From NCBI GenBank assembly GCA_951802425.1, contig OX637796.1, positions 1,302,001 to 1,366,000 of the forward strand: a stretch of DNA of 64,000 nucleotides, given 5' to 3'. This DNA is from Clavaria fumosa (taxonomy: Eukaryota > Basidiomycota > Agaricomycetes > Agaricales > Clavariaceae). Below the pieces are notes generated by a model. It did no database searches. It saw only the letters and a list, made by a program, of their open reading frames with translations, and was not told the DNA's origin. Positions 11,116-23,598 of this stretch are shown piece by piece (the stretch's first letter is position 1; each line of letters opens with the position of its first letter). Made by a program: the position numbers and the translations under genes.

Positions 11116-11528
11116 GTACGACAAGGGTGTACTATACAGTATAGCAGTATGTACTACCATAACCAATAACCATAACCGCTCCTTTGTGTGTATTGTTTGA
11201 AGAATTGTCGCATGTTTGTTTCAGGTGGCTCAGCCCAGCCACAGCACCTTCCCCTCGCTCTCCCATCCTGGTCTGTTCCTCCCTCGTCGGTCGGCCGTGC
11301 GCGCTGGCCACCCAGTTCACCCTCCCTTTTAGCTCTACATACTCCTAAAACGACTACTACCTCTCCCAGGTCACCGTCGCCCGCTTTTTCGTTCAAAAAA
11401 ATCCCAGTGAGCCACGTCTTCCCCTGGTTGGAATTTCTTCGCTTTAACTAGTCCCTGCCTCGTTACCGCATGGGCCTTGTCCTCGCTCTCGCATTCAGCC
11501 TTGAGGGATCTCTTTTCGTTCGCTGTCC
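11116..11528. promoter_or_regulatory. Intergenic, pyrimidine-rich promoter region
   Basis: No gene seen. The plus strand is C/T-rich from about 11230 to 11525, as is common just upstream of fungal start codons, and probably includes the promoter and leader of the Bni4-like gene. Confidence 0.4.
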
Positions 11529-14500
11529 ATGGCCGTTCTCGCTCCCCAAGACTGGCACCTTCCTCCTAGAGAGCCAACGATGGACTTGTCTTCGTCTTCC
11601 AATTCCGTAAACTCGTCTTCTATTTCTCGACAACGTTCTTCACCCGCTAATGATCACGCCACTCAACCAACCACGAGCAACCATAACCAAGGTCCGCCAG
11701 CGTCGCAGCAAGGATCGCAGCCCCAAAACCCCTTGCAGCAACAGCAGCCGCAGGGCCTTCAGAGCCCCCAGCAACAGTACTCTTATCCGCTGCAACAGCA
11801 ACCTCACGGAAGTTGGACACCCTCCATATCTGCCCAGCCATTCTATCCTTCATTCTATCAAAATCCAATTCAGCAGCAGCAGTATCCGCTACACGCGACC
11901 CAGCCCTCCATACCCCCGCAAAACCCTTACTTGTGGGCTTATCAGCAAATGATCTTCAACGCCCAGCAGGCTCATCAGCTCCACATGTCCCCGCTCGGCC
12001 CTCACCCGTCCCCCGCAGAGTTCTTCCCCCAATCTCAGCTGCCCCAGGGGTTCAGCACGTTCCCTAGTGGAACCCCGCCTCCGCATCCGAATCATTCCAC
12101 AAATAGCTTCCAACAAGGCAGCCAGCGAGCCGTCCCCGACCAGACCGCTGGGCCGCTCTACAATGGCTTCCACCCTTATCGCAGGCCTAATCGACCTCAA
12201 TCGCGCCTCCCCGAACCTGACCGCCGCTCCTCTGCCTCCATTGGGCACCAAGGGTTACCCCAGCCCCCCTACGCCCGTCCTGACGCGTCCGGTTCCTCCT
12301 CCTCGCTCCACTCCGCCTCCAGCCACAACCACAGCCCACCCCGTTCGAGGACTAACAGCAACCAGAGCGCACACAGCGTGAACGGGCATTCGCCCTCGGG
12401 CCGTAGCCACACGAACGGCGGTGGCGGTAGCAACACCTCGGGCGCGTCCTCGCGGAGCCGACCTAGCGCGGCCCCACCGCTTCTCGGAAACGGCGCGCAT
12501 GGCCGGACAAGCAGCTCGTCATCGTCGGCGGCAGGCCCGTCGTCTTCGAGCTCGACCACTGCCGCCACGTCACGACACAATCGAAACCAATCCTCGACGT
12601 CCTCTGTGGCGTCGACCGCCTCCCGTGCGACTACGACCACGTCGACGACGGCCGGCATGGGCGCGTCATCGTCGTCCTCTGCCGGCCCACGCCTCGTGCG
12701 ACCGTCCCCGCTTTCGCAGGGTACCTCTTTCACGGTGGCCGAGAAACGCATGTCGCGTGACGATAGCGATCTCGCTGCGATGCAGCGTGTTGCTCGTGGT
12801 GGCAGTGGCGAGGGTACGCCGACAGTGGGGTCAGCGTTGCGCGTCGGCTTGAAAGGGCGGCTTCGCCGCGCGTTGGCGTTCAACAATGCTACCACGCTGG
12901 AGGAAGAGGACGAGAAAGAGGATAAGGCGGCGAAATTGAGCATGTCCCGGCCTAAGTCTCCTTTTAGCAAGTCGTCGGCGCCCTCTCCGTCCCCCCGTCC
13001 GAGCGTGTCAGAGGATCCTCAAGAAGCTGAACCACCCACACCACCCGTGGTGCAGCAGAAGAAACGGTCCCGTGCAGCTTCACTATTCAACGCGCGTATG
13101 AACATGTCAACAGACAACATTTCACTGTCGTCGACCGTGTCATCCGCGTCCGTGATGATCCGGAAGCTGGGGTCATTTGGCAAGCTCGCGCGGCGCAACT
13201 CGTTGGCAGGGATCACGTCTCTGTTCAAGGATAAGAAAGACAAGGAGCCAGGCGAGGGCGAGGACCAGGCCGGGGGCACGAGCACGAGCGCGAGCGCGAG
13301 CCCAAGCACCAACACCAAGAAGGGCAAGAAGAACGGCAAGGGAGAGGCCTCGAAAGCAAGTGTGTCGCACGTCACTGCTGAGCTGGACCGTTCAAGCAGC
13401 GGAGACGGGGACTGGTCGGTTGTGAACAATGGCGGTGAGATTAGTGGGCTGAGTCCGGCGGCGACGTTGGCACGGCAACATACCCTTAAGAGCAACGCGG
13501 AGGCGGCTGCGAAGGCAAAAGCGCAAAAGGAGGCGGCTGAGGCGGCTGCCGCTGTAGAGGCCGCGGCAGCTGACGACAGTTCGAAACAGCCTAATGGTGT
13601 CATCGTGGGTGCCTCATCAGGATCGACGGCGTCGGGGTCGTCTTCGATGCAGAGCACCTGGGATAAAAACACCGTGACGCGGCCTGGCTCGCGCGCGTCC
13701 TTCGTGGAGAAGCGGGGCGAGGTGCGCGTGAGCGAGGACGGGACGCGAGTGCTCATCGAGGACGAGGACGAGTCTGACGGTAGCGGTGGCGCGCGGTATG
13801 GTCATGACGGCTCTGGCTCTGGCTCGGGTCGTGTTCCTGGCCCGCAAGCGCACCAACCAGAAGGCTACCATCCAGAGCGCTGGGAGGAGGACTCGTGTGG
13901 CGACGATGACGATGAATTGACGATCAGGCTTGGATTGGAGCGCACGGTTATTCATGGCCAGGATGGGGAAGTAGAGACTGAACTGTGGGCCCTTGATGTG
14001 CGGCGGAGCGTTGAGAGGAATAGAAAACCTGCTAAAGGGATCCTTAAGAGTAATTTACTTCTTCGCCTGGCTGATTTGACGTTGACTGGCTTCTTCCTTA
14101 CAGATGCAGCTAGCTACGATCAACACGCATACCTCCTCGAACTACACGCCCCTCTTACACGCGCTCGCTCGAACTCATATGACTCTCCCGGTCAGTCCTC
14201 GGAAATTGGACCGTTAGCCAGGATCCCCTCTCCCGACCCAGACCACATAGACGGTTTGCAAAGACACCCCTCACACTCGTCCAACCACTCCCACTCCCAC
14301 TCCCACTCCCACTCTCACTCCATCTCACACTCTTCGGCGCCTACACTGCCTCCCTTGTCGTTTGATTCCTCCGTGACCCTTGACTCACCTATCGCCTCGG
14401 CGCAACTTTCCCTGGCTGACTTGGGTCACGCGGTGCATCTCCCTGCTCCAGCCCCCGTCTCTGCAACCACCATCGCCACCGCAGTCGCTACCGCCGCCGC

Positions 14501-14904
14501 TGGTGCTGCTGCCACGGCAACAGCCAAGTCGTCGTTCTTCAACTTGTCCAACTCGTCAGCACCAGCGCTGTCGACAATGTCGATGAATGGGAACTCTCCG
14601 CCGACGCTGACCCATCGGTCTGCGACGACACCCGCGAAGCGGCTCGCATTCGACAGCAACCTGTCAGTGTACGACACGTTCTCGGCGGGTGTATATGATC
14701 GACGGAGCGAACCTGCGACGTGGAGCCGGTTGACTCCGGCATTGGCGCAACGGATCAAGGAGGAGCTCAACTCGTATAAGATGGAGGAGATGGAAGTCCA
14801 TGTGGCGAGTCGCGTGCAGTACGTTCGGATTCTGCAACCTGTCTGTGTTAGATTATTGACAGGCTCGACGTTTCTTGTTCTCCAGTACGCAATTCTTTGT
14901 CTGA
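11529..14904 (+). CDS. Ser/Gln-rich protein with Bni4-like C-terminal domain (putative PP1-docking scaffold)
   Basis: A long, mostly disordered protein: a Gln/Pro-rich N-terminus, a Ser-rich middle, a basic conserved patch (FGKLARRNSLAGITSLFKDK), an Ala-rich coiled-coil-like stretch and a His-Ser repeat (about 14281-14325). Two introns fit: 14050-14103, giving GILKNAASYDQHAYLLEL, and 14819-14885, giving the end SRVHTQFFV and a stop at 14902-14904. The C-terminus reads AKRLAFDSNLSVYDTFSAG, then YDRRSEPATWSRLTPALA, then IKEELNSYKMEEMEVHVASR and HTQFF. I recall the same order (RVxF-type motif, Y-D-T, YDR, IKxELNxFK, MxVHxxS, THFF) from yeast Bni4, which brings Glc7 phosphatase to the bud neck for chitin synthesis. 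KRLAF would be the PP1-docking motif. ATG 11583 (MDLSSSS) is an alternative start. Family call by recollection, moderately sure. Confidence 0.65.
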
Positions 14905-15982
14905 CCAATGCTTCCAACTCCTTTTTTTTGGAGGGACAAATCCCGAGGGACAATTCTCCTGCTCGATGTTCATGGACCACGTCGCCGAACCGCACCCCAG
15001 CCGATCGTATCACAACTCATAACAGTCCCCCTTTTTTGATCTTAAGGCTGTAATCTTCTTCCCAGCATTCCATACAGATGCTGTTCTCTTTCCAGCAAAG
15101 ACTCTTTTGGCCTTTCTTTTCTTCCTCAAAGATGACGGTATCTGGAACCTAACAGTTATCCACAAAAATGCCATATACCCACACGTGTCATAAGCACTCG
15201 CGTGTGCTCTCCCCCTTTTTTTTCACACTCTTTTCCTCCGCTTCAACGTCACGCGAGTCGTATGGCTTCTAATATCCATATCTTTTTCTACAACTCACCC
15301 CGCGTTGCTCTTTACCCCATTTCTGTAAAGCACTCCACGGCACTCTGCATCTCTTGGCCAAATTGGAACGGACTTTTGAAAAAGAAAGAAAACCCCTCCT
15401 GCATCTGCTTGACACGTTATGTTAACAGCGTTCGCCCCATACACTTTCCTAACTGCTCTCCCTGTTCCCACACTTTGCCCTTTCGTTGATGTCTTAACAC
15501 AAGTACATATCTCTGTTTCCTTTCCTTTCTTTTCTTTTTGCAATGTTTTCGAACAAAAGTTCTAGCAGGCTCTCTTGCACAAAGGAAATCATAGCAAGCG
15601 AACTAGAAACACACGGTGTTATTGAGTAGTTGACAAACCGATCTAACTTATTTGCATGAGAAACGCGTCTAACGAAGGGCGATCGCCCAACCCGACTTTC
15701 CGTGATGTAATATGCCTGGGACGCGGCGCATTTTAGGAGAAAACCCATAAGACGCCTTACAACCGTAGGAACTTCGAAGCATCCGCGTCCTGCTAGATCT
15801 GAATTATGATAGTACTTGACTGCGAAACGACTGGTGCATGAGTGGCGGGCGGGGGCGCTGATGTGTGGCTTGATTTCACTCGACTCTAACGCAATTGAGC
15901 TTGACTTGGTTTAATCCTAGCTTACAAGGGGTCCCATAGTTTATCTGTGCGAAAATGAGCAACGCGAAAAGGGACCTGACCC
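14905..15982. other. Convergent intergenic region, no gene seen
   Basis: About 1.1 kb between two converging genes. Only short open frames without family features occur. C/T-rich patches around 15195-15250 and 15515-15545 may belong to 3' ends. No RNA gene was recognised. Confidence 0.5.
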
Positions 15983-17764
15983 TCAACGCCTCTTTCTCCC
16001 TTTCCTGCCCTTCGCACCTTTCTTCACCGGCGTCTCAAGAATGCTCATCTGACTAACTTCCTCCTGCTCGTCCTTCTCATCTTTACATACCCCCACAGAC
16101 GTGGTTTCCATATCCTCAAGCAGCAGGATGTCGGGCGAGCCCGGTATCTCCCATATCTCCTCGCTTCCATCACGCGACTCTTCGCCCAGGTCAAACATTC
16201 GTGGACGCGAGGTCGTTGGCAGCGGCAGCGGCAGTGGTAATGCTTGCGAAGGCCGAGAGACGCCCTTGATTTTGTGCTTCCGCACAGGCGTCGCAGCGAC
16301 CAACGTGACTGTACGCTCTGCTCCGACTGGCTTCTTTCGTAGTGTAGTGGTGGCGCCAGCGGTCGCAGTGGGGAGGACAACGTCAGCCTTAGCATCCCGA
16401 GCGGCCCTCGCCTTTCCTTTGCCCTTGTCCTTGTCCAGGCTGGCCTTCGGTGGTTTGGCCTTGAACACACGCGACATACTGACTTCGCGGACCAGAACGC
16501 GAGTCTTGGCATGGGCGTCAACGCTTCCAGCGCGCCGAGCGTCCGCGTCTTGAGCGAGGGAGAGTGACAGCGATCGGGATCTCGCCTTCGCTTGCGCTGG
16601 ATGTGCCGCCGAGGACGCAGATGTGGTGGCGCGTCTGACAAGACCTGGACCGGACTTGTCTTTATCTTTGTGTGCTTTCGCGAGGGGATCTAGCGGGGTG
16701 TTGACGTCTCTGTTGTTATCCTCATCGCCGTCGCTACCATCGTCGGAGAATGGCGAATCAGGAAAAACTTTGGAACGGAGGAGGCTGCATTGTTCTGGTA
16801 GCGTAGATTTAAACCTGTCCAAATACTTTGTCGAACGTTACACAACGAATGAAAGGACACCAACTGGGGTTCCACAATGTCCTCACAGAAGATTTGCATC
16901 CAGTCTCGGGTATTGTTTGAGGCGTTGTTCTGCCCAGGATCCAGTCCGTTTATCAATTGCCACATGGAAAGCTTGTCCATGAATGATTCCAGTTGATCCT
17001 CGACGCTCGGCACAGGAATTGTCGATTTGGCCTTTCCACGATTGCGTTTTGGAGAGGAAGCGGGACTATTGGGAGGCTGTGAGAGATTGGGAAGCGGGGG
17101 ACCAGGGAGGGATAGCTTCAGGAGATAGAGAAGAATCTGAATCTGCATCCTAGAACTCATCCTCAAGTTGGGCAGGCCACGAGCAGAACGATGCATACTC
17201 GCGTCTTTCCATCCTCTCTAGCCACGACTTTCGCCAGCCCTCGTCTACCCAAGGCCCTTGGGGTGGATTTGACGCGTCGCAACGCGTCGGTTCGTCGTCC
17301 TCGTTGGGGCGTTTCTCGTAGTTGACTGCATACCACATCATGATCTCTTCCATCTCACCTGCGCCACCTCCATCTCGCAAAATTTGTGGGAGTTCAAAGT
17401 GATATTTATTTGATGCCGAACGTGTTGTTAAGAGGAGAGGCTCAAGCAGGGAATGTAATGGATGGGGAGAGGACGACGGGCTGCCTCTGACCCGTGACAA
17501 CGACGGCACGAGCATATCCAGAGGCATAATTGACTTTCTCAGCACGTCAGGACACCTCGCGTCGAGCAACAGGACAGATTCAATGACTAGACAGACCTCG
17601 GGTAACCACAAGAATTGGAGATAGGTACGAGCCACGAAGTGGTCTTCCAGCTCGTTGTGCAGATCCTGGAATGGATAATCCTTGCTGAGCCCTTTTATAG
17701 ATTCTCTCTGTCCCTTCCCGGCCAGCACCAGCGAGTAGCGGAACGGGGTAATAGCAGCCGCCAT
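15983..17764 (-). CDS. SLD3: Sld3-like DNA replication initiation factor
   Basis: Exons on the minus strand: 17764-17199, 17149-16865, 16814-15983; introns of 49 and 50 nt keep phase. Joining exon 1 to 2 gives ERREMQIQILLYLLKLSL. Exon 2 then has ESFMDKLSMWQLI and DWMQIFCEDIV, and the second junction gives EPQFKSTLPEQCSLLRSKVF. This order (RExQxQIxLLLExL, a DxLCxWQ helix, LPExCxxLxxK) is what I recall of the fungal Sld3 Cdc45-binding domain. Sld3 loads Cdc45 onto the MCM helicase in a CDK-dependent way. The C-terminal third is basic and low complexity and ends in KKGAKGRKGRKRR. An in-frame upstream ATG at 17881 would add 39 residues. It is divergent from VPS35. Confidence 0.7.
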
Positions 17765-18455
17765 GGGCAAATGGGAGACCACGACGCGGAAACGTGACTG
17801 GGCTGCAAGCGACAGCCGACAGCAGTCACGTGATCGTGACGATCGCGTTTCGGTCCGGGGATATCCCCAACTGCTGAACAAGCCTCACATCTACGTACAG
17901 CACTACGGCTGCATTGACTCATTCTATCTATCCCCATATGTCCTGGCATCCTGGATCTTGTTCCAAAACATCCAGGAACTTGTACATGTCCCCATCTGTC
18001 ACATGATCTGTGTGTGTGATGCTCACAAAGACAGGTCTTACACAGCATCAGTCCTGGTACAGCTGTCAATCAGTTGCAGTATCAGTTACAGTAGCAGATA
18101 AATATTTAAGTTATAGCTTACTGTTTGACTCTCCAACCCCTACTCACTTTGTAGAGTTTGTCCAAACTTCTCCTATCACCAGGCCCCAAAAGCCCGTGGA
18201 GATCGATTGCACGCCTTGTGTCAGTACTATTACAGGCACTACAAAAAGTGTGAATAAAACAAGATTACCCGTCCTATATATCTTCTACAGTATGTACACT
18301 GCACCAGATTTGCTGGATTCCTCTGAGCGCGCCGATTTCCTAATTCAGCGGGCAGAGTGGCGCCAAACTGTTGTCAACAACCCCGCCTCTTTGCTGCGCT
18401 CACGGTACGGTATTACTCCCTTTGAGTTCGACAACGTCGAGCACGGCCGTCAGCT
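17765..18455. promoter_or_regulatory. Divergent promoter region of SLD3-like and VPS35
   Basis: About 690 bp between the two start codons, shorter if the upstream SLD3 start at 17881 is used. It must hold both promoters. A CACGTGATCGTGA stretch at 17827-17839 contains an E-box-like CACGTG. The only open frame of note is the overlapping upstream frame described separately. Confidence 0.4.
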
Positions 18456-18534
18456 ATGGCTCTTCAAGTTATTGAGGAGGGCAAACTTCTCAGCGAAGCC
18501 CTCAATACCGTCAAGATACAAGTCCAGCAGATGA
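18292..18534 (+). other. Upstream open frame overlapping the VPS35 start
   Basis: An ATG at 18292 opens an 80-codon frame (MYTAPDLLDSSERADFLIQR...) that runs past the VPS35 ATG at 18456 in a different frame and stops inside exon 1. Its composition is protein-like, and a TCTACAG acceptor-like sequence directly precedes it. It could be an upstream ORF that limits VPS35 translation, part of an alternative 5' exon, or chance. No family recognised. Confidence 0.3.
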
Positions 18535-21500
18535 AGCGCCATCTCGTACGTCAATCTACGCGCACTACGCTACTCTCGCTGGTCTCACGCCGCGCAGGAG
18601 CTGGACCAGCTGATGGATGCGCTCAAGAGCGCAAGCTTGATGCTTGCGGAGCTACGGACCTCTTCGCTTTCCCCAAAGCAGTATTATGAGCTGTGTGCGT
18701 TATCCTTCAAACCAAGTTCCCATCTTGCTTACGCACGCTACATTCAATAAACCGCTTGCATCTGTCAGATATGGCTGTATTCGACGCCCTTCGCCATCTG
18801 TCTAATTACCTATTCGATGCGCATACTCAGCTCCGGCACCATCTCGCTGACCTCTACGAACTCGTTCAATATGCCGGTAATATTATTCCACGTCTCTACC
18901 TCATGATCACAGTTGGCTCTGTGTACATGTCCATACCTGAGGCGCCAATCAAAGAAATCATGAAGGACATGATGGAGATGTCAAGAGGTGTCCTGCATCC
19001 CACTCGTGGGCTGTTTCTACGCCATTATCTCAGCGGGCAAACGAGGGATCACCTACCGGTAGGGTCTGAAACTGGGTTAGCTCACGAAATTTTTTCTCCC
19101 GGCACGTCAATTAGCTGAGACTATTGCTTTTCAAGGCCCGCAGGAAACCTTCAGGACTCTATCAGCTTCGTTCTGACCAACTTCGTAGAAATGAACAAGC
19201 TGTGGGTGCGTTTGCAGCACCAGGGACATTCACGCGACCGCGAAAAACGGGAGATGGAACGAAGGGAACTACGTATCCTAGTTGGTACTAATCTCGTTCG
19301 CCTCAGTCAACTCGAAGGAGTCGACCTGGATCTATACCAACGACTAATATTGCCAAGTGTGTTGGAGCAAGTTGTCCAATGCAAGGATGTCATCGCGCAG
19401 GAGTATCTCATGGAAGTCCTTATCCAGGTTGGTTGTCTGATTTATTATATTTTCCATTATCGACCTGAGTCGCTCCCAAGGTCTTCCCAGACGAGTTTCA
19501 TTTACACTCTTTAGGTCCCTTCTTATCTGCCACTGCGCAGCTCCACCCCAAGGTCAATATCAAAGCGATTGTGATCGCTTTAATCGACCGTCTCGCAGCG
19601 TATGCTGCCCGAGAGTCAGAGAATGAGGACCCTGAGGAGACAAAGCGGCAGGAGGAAGCGGCCGCGCGGCGATTAGCGGAGAAGGTCCGGATACAGAAGG
19701 CCAAAGTCCGCGAGAATGGCCACAGCACTGCTTCACTCCCGCCACCGCCCTCGTCGAACGACACCGAAGGATGGGGTGTGGCCAGTCCCACCAGCCCTGA
19801 GTTGTACAACCAGCTTGCTCCCTCTGAGCCAACACCGACTCCCCCTCCCGTAAATACAGAAGATGGTGCCACAGATGAGCAATCAGAGGGCACCATTAAA
19901 CCACGAGTGGTGCGGAAGTTCAGAGGGATTCCAGAAGACGTTCAGTTGTTTGAAGTGTTTTGGAAACAGGTCGTCGAACTTATCAAGGTGAGTGAATAGA
20001 TGTGGTTTTTGCTGATAGACAGAGACTGACGACTGTTAGGCCCGGCCAGATCTATCAATACAAGACATCACCGCTCTTCTCGTCTCTCTCACGAACCTAT
20101 CATTGAGTTGCTATCCCGACCGGCTTGAATATGTAGATCAAGTTCTCGGTTTTGTACATGAAAAAATCAAGCAATTTGCCGATAGGCGTGTCTTTTTTTA
20201 CTCTGTTGGCTTCTCGTAGACTGAGCACCACCACACAGTCCCGATCTCCATGCCCAGCAAACCACGACTCATCTCGCTGAGCTCCTCCTTGCCCCAATCA
20301 AGTCCTACCAATCAGTATTGACACTACTTGCCATACCTAATTATGCCCCCCTCCTCACCCAACAGCCTTTCGCTACCAGGCGATCGATCGCGCACTCCAT
20401 CGTCTCTTCAATGCTGAAGAACGAGACCATCGTGGAAATGCCCGAGGACGTGGACGGCGTCCTTTCTCTGTGTCATGTACTCATCCGAGATCAGGCAGAT
20501 GCCACTGCATTGGGGAATCCTGGCCCTCAGCCAACACGCCGGACCAGTGCGCACTATATGGAGCGGGAGGAGATGGCGGAGGAGCAGGGTTGGGTCGCAC
20601 GGATGGTGCATCTGTTTAGGGCAGAGGCACTGGCAGTGCAATTCGAGGTGTCTTTTGTTTCTACTTTCCGTTGTCTCGCGATTGAGAAAGCAATATTCCG
20701 CAGCTTCTCCAAACTGCACGAAAGCACTTTAATGAGGGTGGTGAACGAATGCGTTTCACGTTCCCTGCGCTCATTACATCTGCCATCAAGCTATGTAGAC
20801 GCTACAAGAACCGAGAGCATTTGGTCCGTGCGCTGTTCTCCCGCGTTGCACTTCCCGCTTAATCGTTTTGGAACAGGAAGATGAATGGGAAACGAAGGTT
20901 TCCACTATCCTCAAATTCGCACGTCAACTCATCTCCATCCTCGCCACGCAAGTGGATGCACCCAGCGTGGCGCTCCGCCTCTTCCTACTCGCCGCACAAA
21001 TATCGGATGAGTGTGGGTTCGAAGACTTGACATACGACCTGTACGTCCAGGCGTTTACAGTGTACGAGGACAGCATTTCGGAGAGTAGAGCGCAACTGCA
21101 GGCAATCACGCTCATCATTGGCACGCTGCAAGGGGCACGCGTTTTTGGGGTGGACAATTACGACACGCTGATTACGAAGGCGGCACTGCATGGGGCGAAG
21201 CTGCTCAAGAAGAGCCACCAAGCGACCGCTGTGCAACTGGCGAGCCATTTGTGGTGGCAAGAACCGCGGTTGATCGCAGACGGCAGTGGCAAGGAGGAGG
21301 GAGCGACTAGCGATGGCGAGGCTCCTGCTACCGCTGCTCCTGCCGCTCCTGCCGCTCCTGCAGGGCCCATTCCTCATGTTCTTGACGCTGTTGAGGGTGG
21401 TGGCAAGGCTGTACGAGTTCCTCACTACCTTTGTCTTCTTTCGCGTGTCTCAAAACGCTTCATCTTAATGTTATCCAGTTCCCACATCAAGACAGCAAGC

Positions 21501-21922
21501 GCGTGCTCGAATGCCTTCAGAAATCACTGCGGATCGCGAACTCGGTCATCGAGGAGATCGTGACGGTGCAGCTGTACTGCGACGCGCTAGACCAGTATCT
21601 GTACTACTTGGACCGGGGGGCACCAGATGTCGCGCCCAAGTATGTGAACAGCTTGGTGGAGCTGATCACGGCGAGCATCGACAACGTGTCGTCTCCAGAC
21701 GTGCACCCGTCGCAACGCGCACCCCCCGGGCTGATTGAAGGGGTGCAGACGCCTGAGATGATCACGAGACATTTCAGGAACTCGCTTGCGTATATACAGG
21801 CGAAGAAGAAGGGTTCAGGGGGTGATGCGGGTTCTCCTGGTGGGTTTAGTGGGGCTATGATTTCGAGATGGGACGAAGTGGACGTTGTGGGCGCTCTGTT
21901 GAAGATGGGGTTTGTACGGTGA
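18456..21922 (+). CDS. VPS35: Retromer subunit Vps35
   Basis: A ten-exon model closes in frame to 977 residues: 18456-18545, 18598-18694, 18769-19063, 19136-19427, 19481-19987, 20040-20185, 20239-20647, 20704-20823, 20877-21410, 21479-21922. Hallmarks in order are [81 protein letters not shown], then the C-terminal alpha-solenoid with [13 protein letters not shown] and [19 protein letters not shown]. Vps35 is the cargo-binding scaffold of retromer (with Vps26 and Vps29) on endosomes. Intron 6 (20186-20238) would start with GC to yield the conserved [12 protein letters not shown] canonical alternative is a 38-nt intron beginning at 20188, adding RPPPH. A charged, Pro-rich insert (about 19620-19890) is lineage variable. 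Confidence 0.95.
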
Positions 21923-22206
21923 TAGTTCACAGCTGAGCAGCGATTGTCTCTGTACGTACTTTATTTTCGGGAAGGACTGGTGTCTTTTATAGTCGGCTGG
22001 AATGCCGGAAGTGAGGCATTCTCACCTTCCAGCAGAAGACATTATGGCAAGCCTTCTTAGAAACCAGAAATCGAAAATGCAAGTAGCGTTTAGTACATAC
22101 TATACGTACCGCATTTGCCTTCCTTGGCAAGAATTCCCTGAGGGAACTTTTGCATCATCACAATATTTAATATGCAGATGATTGTGTCCCCCCCCCCCTC
22201 TTAAAT
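21923..22206. other. Convergent intergenic gap
   Basis: 284 bp between the stops of VPS35 and BCP1. It includes a run of nine or more C (about 22187-22198). No gene seen. Confidence 0.5.
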
Positions 22207-23289
22207 TCAGGCTGCGTACATGTCTGTCATAATTCGTATCAAATCTGGCACCTTGCTCGCTTCCATGAGCATGATGCGGCCGTGCGTGTCGAGACCAAAT
22301 GCATTTTGCTCTCTCGGCTGCGCAGTGCTGTATTGGAACGAGAGATGGTGCGCCGAGAGCTTGAATGGTGCGAAGCAACGTTTCAAAAGGGACGATAGCA
22401 TTGGGACTCTGACACATACCCGCATAATACATTCGTCTTCCGGGTGGAATGAGTAAATGCCATCGGGAGACGCGTGGAATTTGGTTTGAGCTGATGGCTT
22501 TCTTTGGCGCTTGGTGGATGAAGGGAGATCAGATGAGGTCTGCAGGGCTTGCTGCTCTTCTTCTGGGGACAGCCTGTAGGCACGCGATATGAACAAGAAA
22601 TGAGAGAATTGGTACGGCTCGTTCTGCGGACGAAAATATGAAAACGCATGGAGATGTGCACGCAAAACGGAGACAGACATCGTCCAAAGCCCACTGAATT
22701 TCGTCGGCGAGCATACGGTACATAGGGGGCACAACCTGGACAGGCATGTTGATAAGACGCTCACAGAGCACGAGGCCGAGGTCATGCCGTGGAGTCTCCG
22801 GGGATAGTAGCGTCTGGAGGGTTGTGTGGAAGGACGTGTCTACGGTGGTTTTGCAGAGGAGGTACGAGGCCAGGGCTTGTATGCAAGGTTGTTCCTGATG
22901 GCAAGTGTAGCCGCGTTAGGCGTTTTGGCGCTGATGCTCGAAAGAGAGGACCCACCCGGTGGACGCGCATGTTGAGCACAGTGAGGAGCGCAAGAGGATC
23001 GCTTTCTCTTCCATCTGTTTTGATAGTGGTGCCGACAAGAGGCTGATCGAGGACAAGCTGAGTCAATTCATGCGTGCGAAGGAGCGCGGCGTCGCCTTGG
23101 AAGAGCTGTCCGAGGAGACGCAGGATGGCGTGGTAGTCGATGTCAGGATTGGGGTCGAAAAACTCGAAGTCGACGTCGACAAGTTCCTGGTGAGGGTAAA
23201 TCACGACGCGCTGGATCCCTTGCGAAAGCGCGTACCACAATTGAGTCAGAGTCAGAGTCAGATTTATCCGCGTCCTGTTTCCGCTTCAT
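22207..23289 (-). CDS. BCP1: BCP1/BCCIP family protein
   Basis: Five minus-strand exons close in frame to 285 residues: 23289-23236, 23186-22956, 22894-22679, 22623-22420, 22359-22207. The start MKRKQDADKSDSDSDSIV is followed across intron 1 by ELVDVDFEFFDPNPDIDYHA. Then come QLVLDQPLVGTTIKTDG, PLALLTVLNM, LVLCERLINMPVQVVPPMY, DEIQWALDD-NEPYQFSHFL, SFHPEDECI and QPREQNAFGLDTHGRI. These are the conserved blocks of Bcp1/BCCIP, a nuclear factor needed for export of Mss4 and for chaperoning ribosomal protein uL14 (Rpl23) in yeast. It shares a 309-bp divergent promoter with PUT1. Confidence 0.95.
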
Positions 23290-23598
23290 TGGCAGCGGTC
23301 AGATCAACGTTGACAGGTCATGTGATTAGTAACAGAACACTCTCCGCCGTCGTCGTCCACGACGAGCACGAGGACTCAAGTTCTCAAGTCGTGGGACGCC
23401 GTAGGCGCTGAAAATATTGCCCGACAAAAGTTCCACCAGACAATTGCCCCACCGGATGATACAGAATGCAGTGTAGCCATGATCCGGGTGGCAAACGGTC
23501 CTGCTTGCGACGCGTTTGGAACTGCCGTGCGGTGACCCAGGGTAAACGTTAATTATGCCGGTCCGTTCCCGCCAGCCGCAACCACCTTCTCCTCATCT
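23290..23598. promoter_or_regulatory. BCP1/PUT1 divergent promoter
   Basis: 309 bp between two start codons on opposite strands. C/T-rich sequence (23575-23598) precedes the PUT1 ATG. A Put3-type CGG-N10-CCG site was looked for and not clearly found. Confidence 0.5.

Noticed and set aside
12269..13756. Minus-strand frames of 233 and 245 codons inside the Bni4-like gene
   Set aside because: Antisense shadows of a Ser/Ala/Gly-rich coding sequence; the plus strand shows coherent family motifs and splice sites.
11529..15053. Uninterrupted 1174-codon reading of the Bni4-like gene
   Set aside because: It retains two introns. Removing 14050-14103 and 14819-14885 restores conserved text and a natural stop, while the unspliced tail has no conserved motif.
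20397..20719. Minus-strand frames inside VPS35
   Set aside because: Shadows of well-supported VPS35 exons.
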